A stretch of DNA of 64,000 nt from Clarkia xantiana subsp. parviflora (GCA_036873135.1 JAPTYO010000005.1:8286166-8350165); one strand, 5' to 3'. Numbered from the stretch's first letter, positions 1-10,410 are shown. Notes: generated from the sequence alone by a model not told the origin. Translations and numbers: made by a program.

Positions 1-3000
1 CTTTGCTAGTGGTGGGAGGGTGCGGAGATGTTGTTTGAGCGCTTGGAACGCCTCCTCACATTCGGCGGTCCATTCGAACTGTCGGTTGGCCCTCAGCACA
101 TTGAAAAATGGCATCGCCCGGTCGCTTGCCTTGGATAGGAAGCGATTCATCGAAGCCAGTCGACCGTTCAGCACTTGCACTTCCCTATGGTTTGTCGGGG
201 ACTGCATCTCCTCTATCGCCCTTAGTTTTTCGGGATTCACTTCGATCCCCCTCTGGCTCACCATGAAGCCTAAGAACTTCCCTGAATGTACTCCGAAGGC
301 ACATTTGGCTGGATTCAGGCGGACTTGGTGGAGTTTCATCCTCTCGAAGGCCATTGCCAAGTTACCAACGTGGTCCGATGCTCGTCGGGCTTCAATGGTA
401 CTTCCAAGCATATCCCCGAACAGCTTGTTCACCATTCTCTGATAGGTCGCCCCCGCATTCACCAGGCCGAAAGGCATGACATCGTACTGGAAGACTTCAC
501 TGTCAGCGTAGAAGGCGGTGTGTGGGGCATCCTTTTTCGTCATCTTTATCTGGTTATAACCAGAATAAGCATCCATAAAGCTTAGCAGCTCATGGCCCGA
601 TGTAGCATCCACCAATTGGTCGATCCGCGGGAGCGGATAACAGTCCTTCGGGCAAGCCTTGTTCAGGTCGCGGAAGTCGACACACATCCGCCACTTCCCG
701 TTGCTTTTCCTCACCAGCACTGGGTTGGCTACCCAAGTCTGGAATCGGATCTCCCTAATGAACCCAGTGTCGAGCAACCTGCCAACCTCCTGCTGGATTG
801 CAATCCTCTTGTCTGTCCCCATCGGACATCTCTTCTGCGCGATCGGCTTGATCGTAGGGTCGATATTCAGTTCATGCTCGATCACGTCACGGCTGATTCC
901 TGGCATATCGCTTGGGGACCAGGCAAACAACTCCTTGAATTCTTTCAAGAGCGCAATCAACTCCTGAGCCCTGTCCTCGGTTAGGGCGGATCCGATCTTT
1001 ACCCTCCTCTCGGGCCCATCTATCTCGACTTCTTTTAGGTCATCCATGGGGGCGGGGCGCCCAAACTCCTCTCGAGGATTAGTGTCTGTCTGGAGAACCG
1101 ACATAGCCTCCTTCCTCGATCTCCTTGTGGCGTTGACATAACACCGTCTCGACGCCACCTGGTCGCCTTTTACTTCACCGACCCCATTCTCAGTCGGGAA
1201 TTTCATTTTCTGATGGATAGTCGAGGCCACTGCCATCAGCGGGTTGATGGTGGTTCTCCCAATAATCGCATTGTACGTCCCTGTGGATTCGACCACCACG
1301 AATTCCACATCTCTCTTCTCCATTTTCCAGCCACTGCCGAACCACACAGGCAGCGTAATAACCCCCAACGGATAAGAGGTTGTGCCGCAAAATCCTACCA
1401 TCGGGAAGTTAACCTCCCGTAGGTCTTTCTTCTTCTTCCCCATCTGTTCCAGGGCGTCGGAGAAGAGGATGTCGGAGGAGCTTCCTCCATCAATGAGGAT
1501 CCTCTTCATTTCGAATCCACCTACATCCAGTGTCACGACTAGGGCATCCTCGTGGGGGGTCTCTACTCCCTCCAGATCCTTCGCCGAGAAGGTAATCTCC
1601 ATTTCCTCCTTCGAGGTCCATGACCGGGACCTTTTTCCCAAGACCACTGCTACGGGCACCTGGTTGGCGTAACGCTCCCGAGAAGACGATGTGTCTCCTC
1701 CCGCAGCGAACCCTCCATGGATCACATTAATGACCCTCTTCTGTCGGGACCCTGATGGGCCCTCCGAAGGCTCTGTTTCGGACCTTCTCTTCCTTGGGGA
1801 CCTCGACCGAGATTTGGATCTCGACCGAGATCGGGAATGGGGCTTGCAGCGCGAATCCCCCACGAACTCCTTCAGCTTACCCCTCTGGATAAGCTTCTCT
1901 ACTTCCTTCTTCAGCTCTCGACACTGGTCAGTGTCGTGACCAGTGGCCCGATGGAATCGGCAGTAACGGTCGGTGCGGGAGCCCAACTTTTCGCCCTCCC
2001 TCTTTTTGGGGAAACGAGCGAGGCCTTGCCTCTCCATTACGGCCAAGACCTCTCTCAAAGGCCTGTTGAGGGGGGTAAACTCCTCCCTTTGACTGTCTTT
2101 CTTTGTCGGACGCCTATCCTCCCTTCGATCAGGGCGTCCACGACTCCGACTACTCTCGGAGCTATCCTTCTTGTTTTGGTTGTCCAATGGTTTGAACAAC
2201 TGCTTTCCTCCGCGCCCCTTGGGAGGAGCCAACTCTCCGGCAGCGATCATCGACTCTTGGACGTCGATTTGCTGTTTCACCCTCATCTGAAGCGCCTCCA
2301 TGCTCCAGACGTTTTTGGCCGCAACGCTGTGTAGTAAGTCGGAGCCGTAGGGGGGATTGCGGTTTTTCAGGAAGGTACGGATGGCCTCGCCCTCCGATAT
2401 CTCCTCATCCAGCTCGGTCATGCCAGCCGTGTAACGCTGGTAGTATTGGGCCAGCGATTCGTCGGGCCTCTGGACCACCTCATGCAGGGTCCGAACACTC
2501 TTCAGTAGCCGTCGACGCCCTTGGTACTGGGCGATGAATCGCTGATGCATATCCTCCCAACAAGTTATGCATCCGGTGGGCAGACTGTAGAACCATGTCA
2601 TCGCCTTCTCTCCCAAGGTACTCGGGAACAACGCGCAGATAACATCCTCATCTGGGGTCCTGCCCATGCACGCTGTCAGGTGCTTCTGTACGTGGCGGAC
2701 CGGGTCCGCGTCCCCGTCGTACTCATCTATCTTCGGGATACCCAAGCCTGGAGGGGCCAGGGTATGGATCAGCCTGGGAACGAAGGGATGGGTCTCCAGA
2801 CTCCTCAACTCCGACATCATGGGCTTCTGATCTCCCATGCAAATACCCACAATCTTCACCACCTGATCAGCAGTGAGGGGACCGTTCAGGGGAATAGTCC
2901 TTTGCTGTACTGGCCCTGGTCCATCGACCACAAAATTCTCCGCCGGTGCTGGATTCGGATGCCTGGGGGGAACGGGCTGTTCCCTCAACGGGGGAGGTGG

Positions 3001-3378
3001 CGGCAGATTGTCGTCCACCTGCCTTCTGGAAGCATCTCGCCGCGGAGGGAGCGGCGGTAGATCTACGGCCTGCCTTCTGGCAGCCTCTCTTCGGTCTAAG
3101 AGGGCCTCCATGGCTTCCATGAATAGGGGCATGGCCTCTGCCACTACCCTGGCCAGCTCTGGGCTCTGGGAAGGCACCTCGTTCCTGGGTCCACCAGGGA
3201 GCTCGTTCCTGGTCATCGACCTGGTTTCTCTTCGCGGAGGAACAACCTCCCTGGTGGTGTCATCTCGGTGAGTGCTGTCACCATCGTCTCTCAGATCCTG
3301 ATGCTGTGTATCATCCTCAGGGGGATTGCTGGTGGTCTGCACCTGCTTGCCTGATCGCTGCGGCTTGTTGCCAGCCAT
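1..3378 (-). CDS. gag-protease-reverse transcriptase polyprotein, partial; RT catalytic box missing
   Basis: From ATG at 3378 I translated the minus strand in one frame to base 1 (1126 codons) without a stop. The N-terminal third is gag: a proline- and arginine-rich leader, then a retrotransposon gag core around residues 195-330. A zinc-knuckle-like motif (YCRFHRATGHDTDQC) lies near residues 472-487 and an Arg/Ser-rich basic stretch follows. The aspartic protease has an intact LIDGGSSSDIL near residues 628-638. The RT shows VDFRDLNKACPKD, FMDAYSGYNQI and MPFGLVNAGATYQRMVNKLF, ending near residue 988. The YVDD box expected a few residues later is absent: after residue 997 the frame goes straight to ASDHVGNL, consistent with an in-frame loss of roughly nine codons. 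The product should have gag and protease but no polymerase activity. The start is the first ATG after the primer-binding site. Confidence 0.88.
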   Translation of the reverse strand, partial: MAGNKPQRSGKQVQTTSNPPEDDTQHQDLRDDGDSTHRDDTTREVVPPRRETRSMTRNELPGGPRNEVPSQSPELARVVAEAMPLFMEAMEALLDRREAARRQAVDLPPLPPRRDASRRQVDDNLPPPPPLREQPVPPRHPNPAPAENFVVDGPGPVQQRTIPLNGPLTADQVVKIVGICMGDQKPMMSELRSLETHPFVPRLIHTLAPPGLGIPKIDEYDGDADPVRHVQKHLTACMGRTPDEDVICALFPSTLGEKAMTWFYSLPTGCITCWEDMHQRFIAQYQGRRRLLKSVRTLHEVVQRPDESLAQYYQRYTAGMTELDEEISEGEAIRTFLKNRNPPYGSDLLHSVAAKNVWSMEALQMRVKQQIDVQESMIAAGELAPPKGRGGKQLFKPLDNQNKKDSSESSRSRGRPDRREDRRPTKKDSQREEFTPLNRPLREVLAVMERQGLARFPKKREGEKLGSRTDRYCRFHRATGHDTDQCRELKKEVEKLIQRGKLKEFVGDSRCKPHSRSRSRSKSRSRSPRKRRSETEPSEGPSGSRQKRVINVIHGGFAAGGDTSSSRERYANQVPVAVVLGKRSRSWTSKEEMEITFSAKDLEGVETPHEDALVVTLDVGGFEMKRILIDGGSSSDILFSDALEQMGKKKKDLREVNFPMVGFCGTTSYPLGVITLPVWFGSGWKMEKRDVEFVVVESTGTYNAIIGRTTINPLMAVASTIHQKMKFPTENGVGEVKGDQVASRRCYVNATRRSRKEAMSVLQTDTNPREEFGRPAPMDDLKEVEIDGPERRVKIGSALTEDRAQELIALLKEFKELFAWSPSDMPGISRDVIEHELNIDPTIKPIAQKRCPMGTDKRIAIQQEVGRLLDTGFIREIRFQTWVANPVLVRKSNGKWRMCVDFRDLNKACPKDCYPLPRIDQLVDATSGHELLSFMDAYSGYNQIKMTKKDAPHTAFYADSEVFQYDVMPFGLVNAGATYQRMVNKLFGDMLGSTIEARRASDHVGNLAMAFERMKLHQVRLNPAKCAFGVHSGKFLGFMVSQRGIEVNPEKLRAIEEMQSPTNHREVQVLNGRLASMNRFLSKASDRAMPFFNVLRANRQFEWTAECEEAFQALKQHLRTLPPLAK

Positions 3379-3427
3379 GGTATGGAGTCAAAGGGAAGCA
3401 AACTTACTTTGGCTTTTTGTTGCGTTT

Positions 3428-3444
3428 CCCACAGACGGCGCCAA
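3428..3444 (-). other. primer-binding site of element F
   Basis: Minus-strand TTGGCGCCGTCTGTGGG lies directly inside the LTR, where plant Ty3/gypsy elements place their tRNA primer-binding site. The same sequence follows the LTR of element I. Confidence 0.75.
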
Positions 3445-4076
3445 TGTTGGATCTCGGCAGGAACTCTGGTTACGGTGACGGATTCCTTAGCTCCTCGCGA
3501 TCCTGCAAAAGGGGAATGGAGGGCGGTGGCCCAGAATCCCTCTCCGATGCTTAACGTAAGTACGGTGGTCAACAGGGCAAGCAAGCAGTATGTGTATGTG
3601 TGTAAAAACGTAACCTTAACCTGGGATAACTTCCCTCCTTTTATAGGGGGAAGGCTATCCCAGTTACCTGATTAGGCGGTTGGATTGTGATCCACTATCC
3701 CACATATCTCGCCGTATATCTCGCCACGCATCCCACATATCTCGCCCATTATATCACTACTGTAATCATAGCGAGATTTCCGGGATTGTGCTCTCACTGG
3801 CGAGTCTCGATCATTATCGGAGACTCCCAAGTTGGCATCATTGAGGATTCGGTGTCGGGGAGTGGTGTCAACTCCCATATCGGGACCGACCACGTCCAGG
3901 TCCGATAGCTTCGGGGCTTTCCCCTATCGAGGCTATACTCACTCGGGGCTATTCCATATCGGGGCCTCCGTCCGTCGGAGCCCTTAGCCTTCCAGCAACC
4001 CAGCTCCTAGCCCAACGGGCCTAGTCGCCGTTTGTCAATCGTTAAGGGGCCTAACGGCCTTAGCCGGGGCCCATCA
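3445..4076 (-). repeat. 5' LTR of element F
   Basis: Read on the minus strand it begins TGATGGGCCC and ends GATCCAACA, followed directly by TTGGCGCCGTCTGTGGG. The related LTR of element I (34864-35583) shares the leading GGCCGTTAGGCCC block, the TATA region and the end. Positions about 3695-3755 contain short CGAGATAT-type repeats, like the longer array in the LTR of element I. Confidence 0.8.
3638..3645 (-). promoter_or_regulatory. TATA box in LTR of element F
   Basis: TATAAAAG on the minus strand, about 195 bases before the LTR end. The LTR of element I has the same octamer at the matching position. Confidence 0.5.
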
Positions 4077-4079
4077 CTT

Positions 4080-5030
4080 GCCAACAAATCACCTATAAGG
4101 ACGTCAAACACATCAGCAATCCCTTTATCTCCCTTGTCTCCTTTTTCGCATATCTATTTTAAATCTTTTTAGATTAAGTACAACTTATGCTTATTAGAAT
4201 CAGTACTTTTCAAAAGAAGTGATCAGTAGACGCTTTCTTGTAATCCGTTGTGCGAACTCCAAATATCTAATATAGGTTAAATCTACTTTCGTAGGTACAT
4301 TATTATGACGCATATTACCTTGGAATAACGCCAAGTAACAACTACGCACATATTAACCGCGTCAAAAACACAAAGCCTCAAGCATTCTATACGCGCAAGA
4401 CTAAAAATCGTGTCGCAATAATAAATAAGGCATGGGCATCACCCGAGGGCAGACCATGCACTATTAGAAGATGAAACAATAAAAACCATCAAGAAACAGC
4501 GATACAACTGCCAAGCGACTTGGGGGGCACCAAACTGACAAATGCTCGGCATTCTACCTAACATATATACATACCTATCATGATCCGCACCTATCGCGTC
4601 CGCACTCAGGGAAGTTTCCTACACAAACAAGGAATCCCTGTATCAGATTCCTTTACTTTATTTATTATATGCATGACTAAAAAAAAAAATTTCATGACTC
4701 CATACTTTTGCAAACTTATAAAAATTGCGATTATCTGACAAAAGCAACTCTGTTCGTAGGTACATGCTACACTACGATTACTACATGGGAATTACGCCAA
4801 GTAGTAACCTATGCACAAAAATCTACTTCAACAATACAAGCTAAGCATTGTGTTCAAGGAGGAATTTATGGTATACAACGCCAACATATCAATTATCTAC
4901 ACCAACAGGGAGTTTATTTCTCCATTCATAACATTGGCGTCTATCTCAAGAAGGTGCCGGCAACACAAAGCCATCGCGCTATGTGCACAGTCAACTTATA
5001 TATCGCAATGACAACTTGCGGATTATTTAT
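4080..5030. other. non-coding internal region of element E
   Basis: The AT-rich sequence matches the non-coding part of element G in reverse complement (about 23020-23215 and neighbours). The open frame at 4708-5082 has no recognisable domain and is not supported as a gene. Confidence 0.5.
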
Positions 5031-5031
5031 T

Positions 5032-5235
5032 AAAATGACGACTATTCCAGAGGCGTCAACTACAAGCAATACCTTGGAATAACACCAATGTCTACTATCA
5101 AAATGACGACTATTCCAGAGGCGTCAACTACAACCAATACCTTGGAATAACACCAAGGTCTACTATCAAAATGACGACTATTCCAAAGGCGTCAACTACA
5201 AGCAATATCTTGGATTAACACCAAGATCTACTATC
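5032..5235 (+). repeat. tandem repeat, three copies of about 68 bases
   Basis: AAAATGACGACTATTCC recurs at about 5032, 5100 and 5168, each followed by GCGTCAACTACAA and CTTGGA(A/T)TAACACCAA. Copies are nearly identical. Confidence 0.85.
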
Positions 5236-5289
5236 AAAAGTAGCATGTTGAGGTATCCTCTTTGTAAAGACAAACCCCATGTTTACTTC

Positions 5290-5660
5290 TAGAAAATGAC
5301 TGATGTGACATCTCTTGTTAGAGGCAAATCCTCATGGCCATAGCCATTCCCTGGATTCAGAACAGGATGGGCAAATACAATACGAGACTGATCACCCCAT
5401 AAGTGGCGGAAGTTCTCTTGTTAGACAACGACCCCACGCTACAACAAGTGTGAATTCCTGTTTAAAAGGTTCACTCTTTATGGCGAATGTCCTCTTGTTA
5501 GATGACAATCCCATACTATGAATTCCTATTTAAAAGGGTTCACTCTATACGGCGAACGTCCTCTTGTTAGATGACAATCCCGTACTATGAATTCCTGCTT
5601 GAGGGTTCACTCTTTACGACAAAAGTCCTCTTGTTAGATGACAATTCGTATTACAGATTT
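5290..5660 (+). repeat. tandem repeat of about 70 bases, CTCTTGTTAGA type
   Basis: CTCTTGTTAGA recurs near 5307, 5412, 5490, 5560 and 5627, with GGTTCACTCT and a -TATGAATTCC- block between the later copies. Diverged relatives in reverse complement occur at 22400-22760 and 63700-63990, so it is a fixed family A part. Confidence 0.7.
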
Positions 5661-5757
5661 TCAAACCGTGTTGCATGGTTCCTAGACGCAGAAAGCATGC
5701 ATCACAATTCATATTTTCAAAAAGTGTTATGTGGTCCCTGGACGCAGGAATCATGTA

Positions 5758-5855
5758 TCACAAATATTTTATCAAATATTTTATCAAATATTTTATGTAT
5801 CAAATATTTTATGTATTAAATATTTTTTTCAAATATTTTATCAACACGGCTTTTG
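5758..5855 (+). repeat. short AT-rich repeat, TCAAATATTTTA units
   Basis: AAATATTTTAT recurs about seven times between 5762 and 5845, a simple low-complexity expansion inside element E. Confidence 0.7.
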
Positions 5856-6819
5856 CGTGTATCACGAGCTTTTTTAGGGTTCACAAATATTTTTTCAAAA
5901 ACCAAAATGTTTTTACGTATGCTTCCCCAACGCGGGTTGATACACGCTGGCAGGTGCGCACCCTGTTTCAAACTCATAAAATTTACAAGTCGAGTCTTGT
6001 ACAACGTTGCCTTAGAGTGGAACTAAGAGACGGTATAAACTAGTATCTTGCTTAGCCAAGATAACACCTTTCAAATACACTACTTGTTAAGAAATATTGC
6101 TATACGCAAAATACTTGGCAGGTTGCAACATATATATCGGCAAGCTATTCAGGAAAGAAGGGCAACATGCGCAATGCATCATGCAAGCAATCAGGAGAGC
6201 ATCTCAAATCATCAATCAAGAAGTGGCTAATGGTCACGGTTGCGGAAACTACATATATGATTACTAGTCATCCACATCAAACAAAAACCAACAATGCGCA
6301 AGTCGCAACATCCTATGCTCTATCCATCTTGCCATGCCTTGGAATCTAACCAAGAGGGGCGATCATAACACTCAACAATGAGCGACATACAGTCGCAACT
6401 ACGGACATCATGTTCATCATCTAAGGATATCTATCCTATCTTCCAAGTCCAAAGCATATGGACGACATAGATAACTCAAGGTATGGAATATTACTAACAA
6501 GTTATCACATGATTATTATTGAAAACAGGTCCAAGTGACGAAATATCATGCAAGCAAAGGCATGAACAAAGAATTATCAACACAACATCAAAGGGTTCAA
6601 CATGCTGGAAGCAGACAGCCCGACACCAACCAATAGTTAGCATCATCTCTAAGGACCTATGACAAAGAATTCATAATATCAACATCAAATGCAATGTCGT
6701 CATCCACACAAAGGACACGACAAGAATGATTGTTTCAACATTCAACACAACATAGCTCTTCAACATAAGGGCGACAATCAGTAATACGGGCATCAAAATC
6801 AGCAATCAACAAATACTTA

Positions 6820-7250
6820 CCTCAATAGGAGTAACGCTCCTCCTTGGGCCGGTCCCTCGACCGGGGGGCAGAAGACACCACTGCACAACCCTTAACTCTA
6901 TTTCCTTCATCAAGAAGGAATTAGCACGGTCGAACTCGGCATAAAGAACTAAGTATCGCTCGAGGAATGCGCCCCGGCGTTGGATATTTTGAGAATTATG
7001 CTAAAAACAGAAGCTGCAGCCAGCAATAACTTGGAAAATTAACAAGTTCAAAGAAGATACAATGAGACGTCTTACTCACAAGCCATTAACCGCGACCGTG
7101 TCCGAAGACTCCAGAGTAATAGGGGAACTTGTATGGACATTCCTCCCAACAAACGGATTACTGTACACATCAGCTATCTGCAAAGACAAGATTTTTCCCA
7201 TCAAGATGGAGATAGTGGACTTACTCATAGTAACAGCCGTGGGAAGACTA
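6820..7250 (-). pseudogene. remnant of the family A antisense accessory gene in element E
   Basis: Sequence near 6835-6980 (a GGGGGGCAGAAG block and a TCAAGAAGGAATT block) matches 12720-12860 of element D. Sequence near 7170-7215 (CTGCAAAGACAAGATTTTTCCCATCAA) matches 13130-13155 of D, the exon after its first intron. No open frame survives. It lies at the same relative place, before the minisatellites and 3' LTR and antisense to the element, as in D, G and C. Identification rests on similarity within the window. Confidence 0.55.
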
Positions 7251-7689
7251 ATTCTGAAAAGAAGACAGCAAGATCTGATATCCTGGAAAATGAAACCAAC
7301 AATCCAGTCAGTGCGTAAACACGCATCAACACTTATGCAGGCATTCATACAACGGACACTCCATGTGAGACAACTATGTACGTACAAGACTTGTCAGTCT
7401 TCGCGCAACAAGTAACAAGCATCACGCAAGGGGGGCAACCTCTTCAACACTAACCTTGCATGAAAACATTGAGCTCATACTCGCAGCATACAAGATTACA
7501 AGGGTGGAATATTGTCTAAGTGTCTTGCTCAAGATGACAGTCAGCATATTGCAAGCTGTCAGCATACAACTATGTATCAACATATTATCAGGAGTTGGCA
7601 TATAACCTGTGGTCGCATCAAGCATACGGATACAACATACATAGCCAGGGATGGTGAAAAGATTCTAAGTGCTGGGGCAAATACGCACA

Positions 7690-8275
7690 TACAGTGTACA
7701 TACATACATGTCGACAAGGAGAAAATATTTTCTAAGTGTTTCCATGTACGTACATACATGTCGACAAGGATTCATGTCGACAAGGAGAAAATATTTTCTA
7801 AGTGTTTCCATGTACGTACATACATGTCGACAAGGATGCATGTCGACAAGGAGAAAATATTTTCTAAGTGTTTCCATGTACGTACATACATGTCGACAAG
7901 GATGCATGTCGACAAGGAGAAAATATTTTCTAAGTGTTTCCATGTACGTACATACATGTCGACAAGGAGAAAATATTTTTTAAGTGTTTCCATGTACGTA
8001 CATACATGTCGACAAGGATGCATGTCGACAAGGAGAAAATATTTTCTAAGTGTTTCCACGTACGTACATACATGTCGACAAGGATGCATGTCGACAAGGA
8101 GAAAATATTTTCTAAGTGTTTCCATGTACGTACATACATGTCGACAAGGAGAAAATATTTTCTAAGTGTTTCCATGTACGTACATACATGTCGACAAGGA
8201 TGCATGTCAACAAGGAAAAAATATTTTCTAAGTGTTTCCATGTACGTACATACATGTCGACAAAGATGGATTGCA
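7690..8275 (+). repeat. minisatellite with alternating 66- and 50-base units
   Basis: GAAAATATTTTCTAAGTGTT recurs at about 7721, 7787, 7853, 7919, 7969, 8035, 8101 and 8151, with a last variant copy near 8217. Spacings are 66, 66, 66, 50, 66, 66, 50, 66. The shorter unit lacks a 16-base GATGCATGTCGACAAG-type piece. Units contain TACGTA and TGTCGACA palindromes. Both strands stay open over long stretches because of the periodicity, but these frames have no gene-like features. Confidence 0.92.
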
Positions 8276-8475
8276 TACAACAAGTAGCTATGCCTCCTAA
8301 GCACACCTACGACGCTCATCGACAAAGTTCATACGACGACATCTATGGTAACAAACATTAGATATCGTTTAAATATTTTCTAAGTGTTTTGACATGCTTG
8401 CAGAAAATGACCGACGGTCTATACATGATACTCAACAATACATCACCTAAACTATCATTACCAACATACAACCAT

Positions 8476-8606
8476 TAGCGTCAACGCGCATAGCAAAGTC
8501 AACGCGCATAGGAAAGTCAACGCACATAGCAAAGTCAACGCATAGCAAAGTCGACGCGCATAGCAAAGTCAACGCGCATAGCAAAGTCAACGCGCATAGC
8601 AAAATT
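8476..8606 (+). repeat. 18-base minisatellite, about seven copies
   Basis: GTCAACGCGCATAGCAAA is repeated with few changes from about 8478 to 8604. One copy is shortened by two bases and one has GTCGACGCGC. Confidence 0.88.
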
Positions 8607-8609
8607 GAT

Positions 8610-9250
8610 ACGTGCAACAAAAGTGGCCAACGTCCCAAGAAGCTATCATGCAAGCGGTGCGACTAATGTGATGAACCACGAAGAGCAAACACGACAACAC
8701 TTAAGAAAATATTTCTCTAAAACATCAAGGCAACAAACGATTACTTCCAAGAGATTCCTTGATGATAAGGATCAAAGGATTAATTCACCTACACCCACGC
8801 CTAAGTGCTTACGGTATACTCCGCCCTCTTCTAAGTATTTATCTCTACGCACATCATTATTTCGGTATTACGCATATCAAATTCATCGTTCTACATGCAT
8901 GTTTGCATATCGCATGATTCATGATTTACTAATCGCTAAGTCATTTTAGAGTATACATGTTATATTTCTAACATCACGTAATTACGTTCTTGCCATGACC
9001 GTTACTTGTGCATGCACATCGATAAAAGCATGTCCGTATGACATATTACTAATTGCTTATATCCCTAACGGTAATCATGTTTGCAAGTTACATATGCACA
9101 TTCTCTATTGCACTAACCGTGATGACAGGAAATAAAGTCACTCGGTCGTGAAATCAAAGGACGGACGAAATCAAGACTTCTATGTCCAACCAACAATCAA
9201 AACCGGAAGGTTAGCGTCAAGCTCAAATTGGACGCGTATCTAACTTAAAA
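8610..9250. other. 3' non-coding region of element E
   Basis: I see no gene here. It corresponds in place to 15560-16110 of element D, between the minisatellites and the polypurine tract. The open frame at 8605-8949 has no recognisable domain. Confidence 0.5.
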
Positions 9251-9252
9251 TA

Positions 9253-9295
9253 GAGTCAAGAAAGGTTTTAAACCGTTACTTGACTCGGGGGAAAG
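9253..9295 (+). promoter_or_regulatory. stem-loop and polypurine tract before the 3' LTR of element E
   Basis: GAGTCAAG (9253-9260) pairs with CTTGACTC (9279-9286), with a possible inner GGTT/AACC stem. It is followed at once by GGGGGAAAG (9287-9295) and the LTR start TGATGG. The purine run is placed as expected for plus-strand priming. The stem recurs in D, C and B. Confidence 0.7.
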
Positions 9296-10117
9296 TGATG
9301 GATATGTGTCCAATTCGAGTTTGTATTTATATTTCGGGCCTCGTAAACACGTCAAAATTACATCACGGCTTCAAAAACGTCTCCCAAGGGTCAAAACGGT
9401 CCGGAAGCGCGTAACGCGCGTCCGGACCGGACCTCCGGATTGCACGGCAAGCCGGACCTCGCCGAATTGCCCAAATTTGACGAGGTCCGGATTGCATTAC
9501 GGGTATTGCGCGATTACCGTTTACGCGATTATCGTTACGTGTAGAGAAGTCAAGTTCGCATATTGCCAATATGGATGACGGTTACCGCTTGCTTTTGAAC
9601 CGTCATCAAACCGCTTTAAAACCGGGTCCGGTCCCAAGGAAGCCTATAAATAGGAGGCCTTGGCCACCCATTTTCACACATCCTCTCATTTGCCCAACTT
9701 TGGTATTTTGAGCTCTGACTTCTCTCTAGAAATACTTTCTCTCTCTAAGATTACTTTTTTAGCCCTATAGTGACTTAGGCATCGGAGAGGGCTCCACTAG
9801 CACCACCCCCCCACTCCGTGCTAGTACTGGCTCTTCGTGTAGGAACCGGCACCCCGGACGCTCGGACTTGTGCACAGACCACCGTTTCCAGAGACCCAGA
9901 CGCCTCCCGAGACACAACCGCCTTTCGAGACACAGACGCCTCTTGAGACGCAACCGCCTTTCGAGAGACAGACCTTTCCGAGACTCAACGATAAAACCGA
10001 ACACTCGTCAGTAGCACAAGGCGAAAACCTCTTCCAGACGAAGGGTGACAGCCCGAAAACCCGCTCAACCATTCAGACAGACGCGTCCCTACGACCCAGT
10101 TCATCCAGGACGCAACA
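9296..10117 (+). repeat. LTR (822 bases): 3' LTR of E, shared with D
   Basis: Starts TGATGGATATGTGTCC and ends CGCAACA, like the other family A LTRs. A TATA box (TATAAATA, 9645-9652) and the TCTCTCTAG and CATCGGAGAGGGCTC blocks are conserved. It is longer than the 638-base LTRs partly through an array of about 18-base GAGACACA(A/G)(A/C)CGCC units at about 9888-9990. No primer-binding site follows: family A deep internal sequence starts at 10118. Confidence 0.82.
9645..9652 (+). promoter_or_regulatory. TATA box of family A LTR
   Basis: TATAAATA in the LTR. The same octamer is at 16434-16441 in D and on the minus strand at 44375-44382 in C, at matching LTR positions. Confidence 0.55.
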
Positions 10118-10184
10118 ACGACCACCCCGAATAGTGTCAACAACATACTATATCTTGAGTTTAAACCAAGATCTATCAAATTGA

Positions 10185-10410
10185 CATGCTGCGACATCCT
10201 CCTTCGAGGGCAACCCCCATGTTCACAACTATCAAAATGACATGTTGCGACATCCTCCTTCGAGGGAAACCCCCGTGTTCACAACTATCAAAGTGACATG
10301 CTGCGACATCCTCCTTCGAGGGCAACCCCCATGTTCACAACTATCAAAATGGCATGCTGCGACATCCTCCTTTGAGGGCAACCCCCATGTTCATAAGCCA
10401 TTCCCTGAAT
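10185..10410 (+). repeat. tandem repeat, four copies of about 57 bases
   Basis: GCTGCGACATCCTCCTTCGA-type units recur at about 10190, 10247, 10304 and 10360, each followed by GGGCAACCCCCATGTTCA. Single diverged copies lie in reverse complement at 22740-22770 and 63955-63995. Confidence 0.88.

Larger units (their letters stand above)
1..4076 (-). mobile_element. Ty3/gypsy LTR retrotransposon F, 5' half (continues off the left edge)
   Basis: Reading on the minus strand, a 632-base LTR (3445-4076) is followed by a primer-binding site, a short leader and a gag-protease-RT frame that runs off the window. Order and motifs fit plant Ty3/gypsy elements. RNase H, integrase and the 3' LTR would lie to the left. 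The right end abuts family A internal sequence at 4077, at the point where the non-coding part of that family begins just after gag, so F probably inserted there. The target-site duplication cannot be checked because the other end is outside the window. Confidence 0.9.
4077..10117 (+). mobile_element. Family A non-autonomous LTR element E (5' part missing, 3' LTR present)
   Basis: The plus-oriented internal region is cut on the left by element F and ends in a polypurine tract and a 3' LTR at 9296-10117. Its start (4080-4330) matches the reverse complement of 23020-23215, the sequence just after gag in element G. No gag, RT or integrase is present. It contains short tandem arrays (5.0-5.6 kb), a degraded antisense accessory-gene remnant (6.8-7.25 kb) and minisatellites (7.7-8.6 kb). 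Order and content match elements D and C, so this is a family rather than random sequence. Confidence 0.8.

Noticed and set aside
1190..1390. Short minus-strand frame near the protease of element F
   Set aside because: It is out of frame with the continuous gag-pro-RT frame that covers the same bases.
7690..8275. Regular repeats that might suggest a CRISPR array
   Set aside because: Units are contiguous and nearly identical throughout, with no unique spacers, and the context is a plant retrotransposon.
7512..8361. Long overlapping open frames on both strands, up to 217 codons
   Set aside because: They arise from the 66/50-base repeat, whose period keeps frames open. The peptides are pure repeats without domain features.
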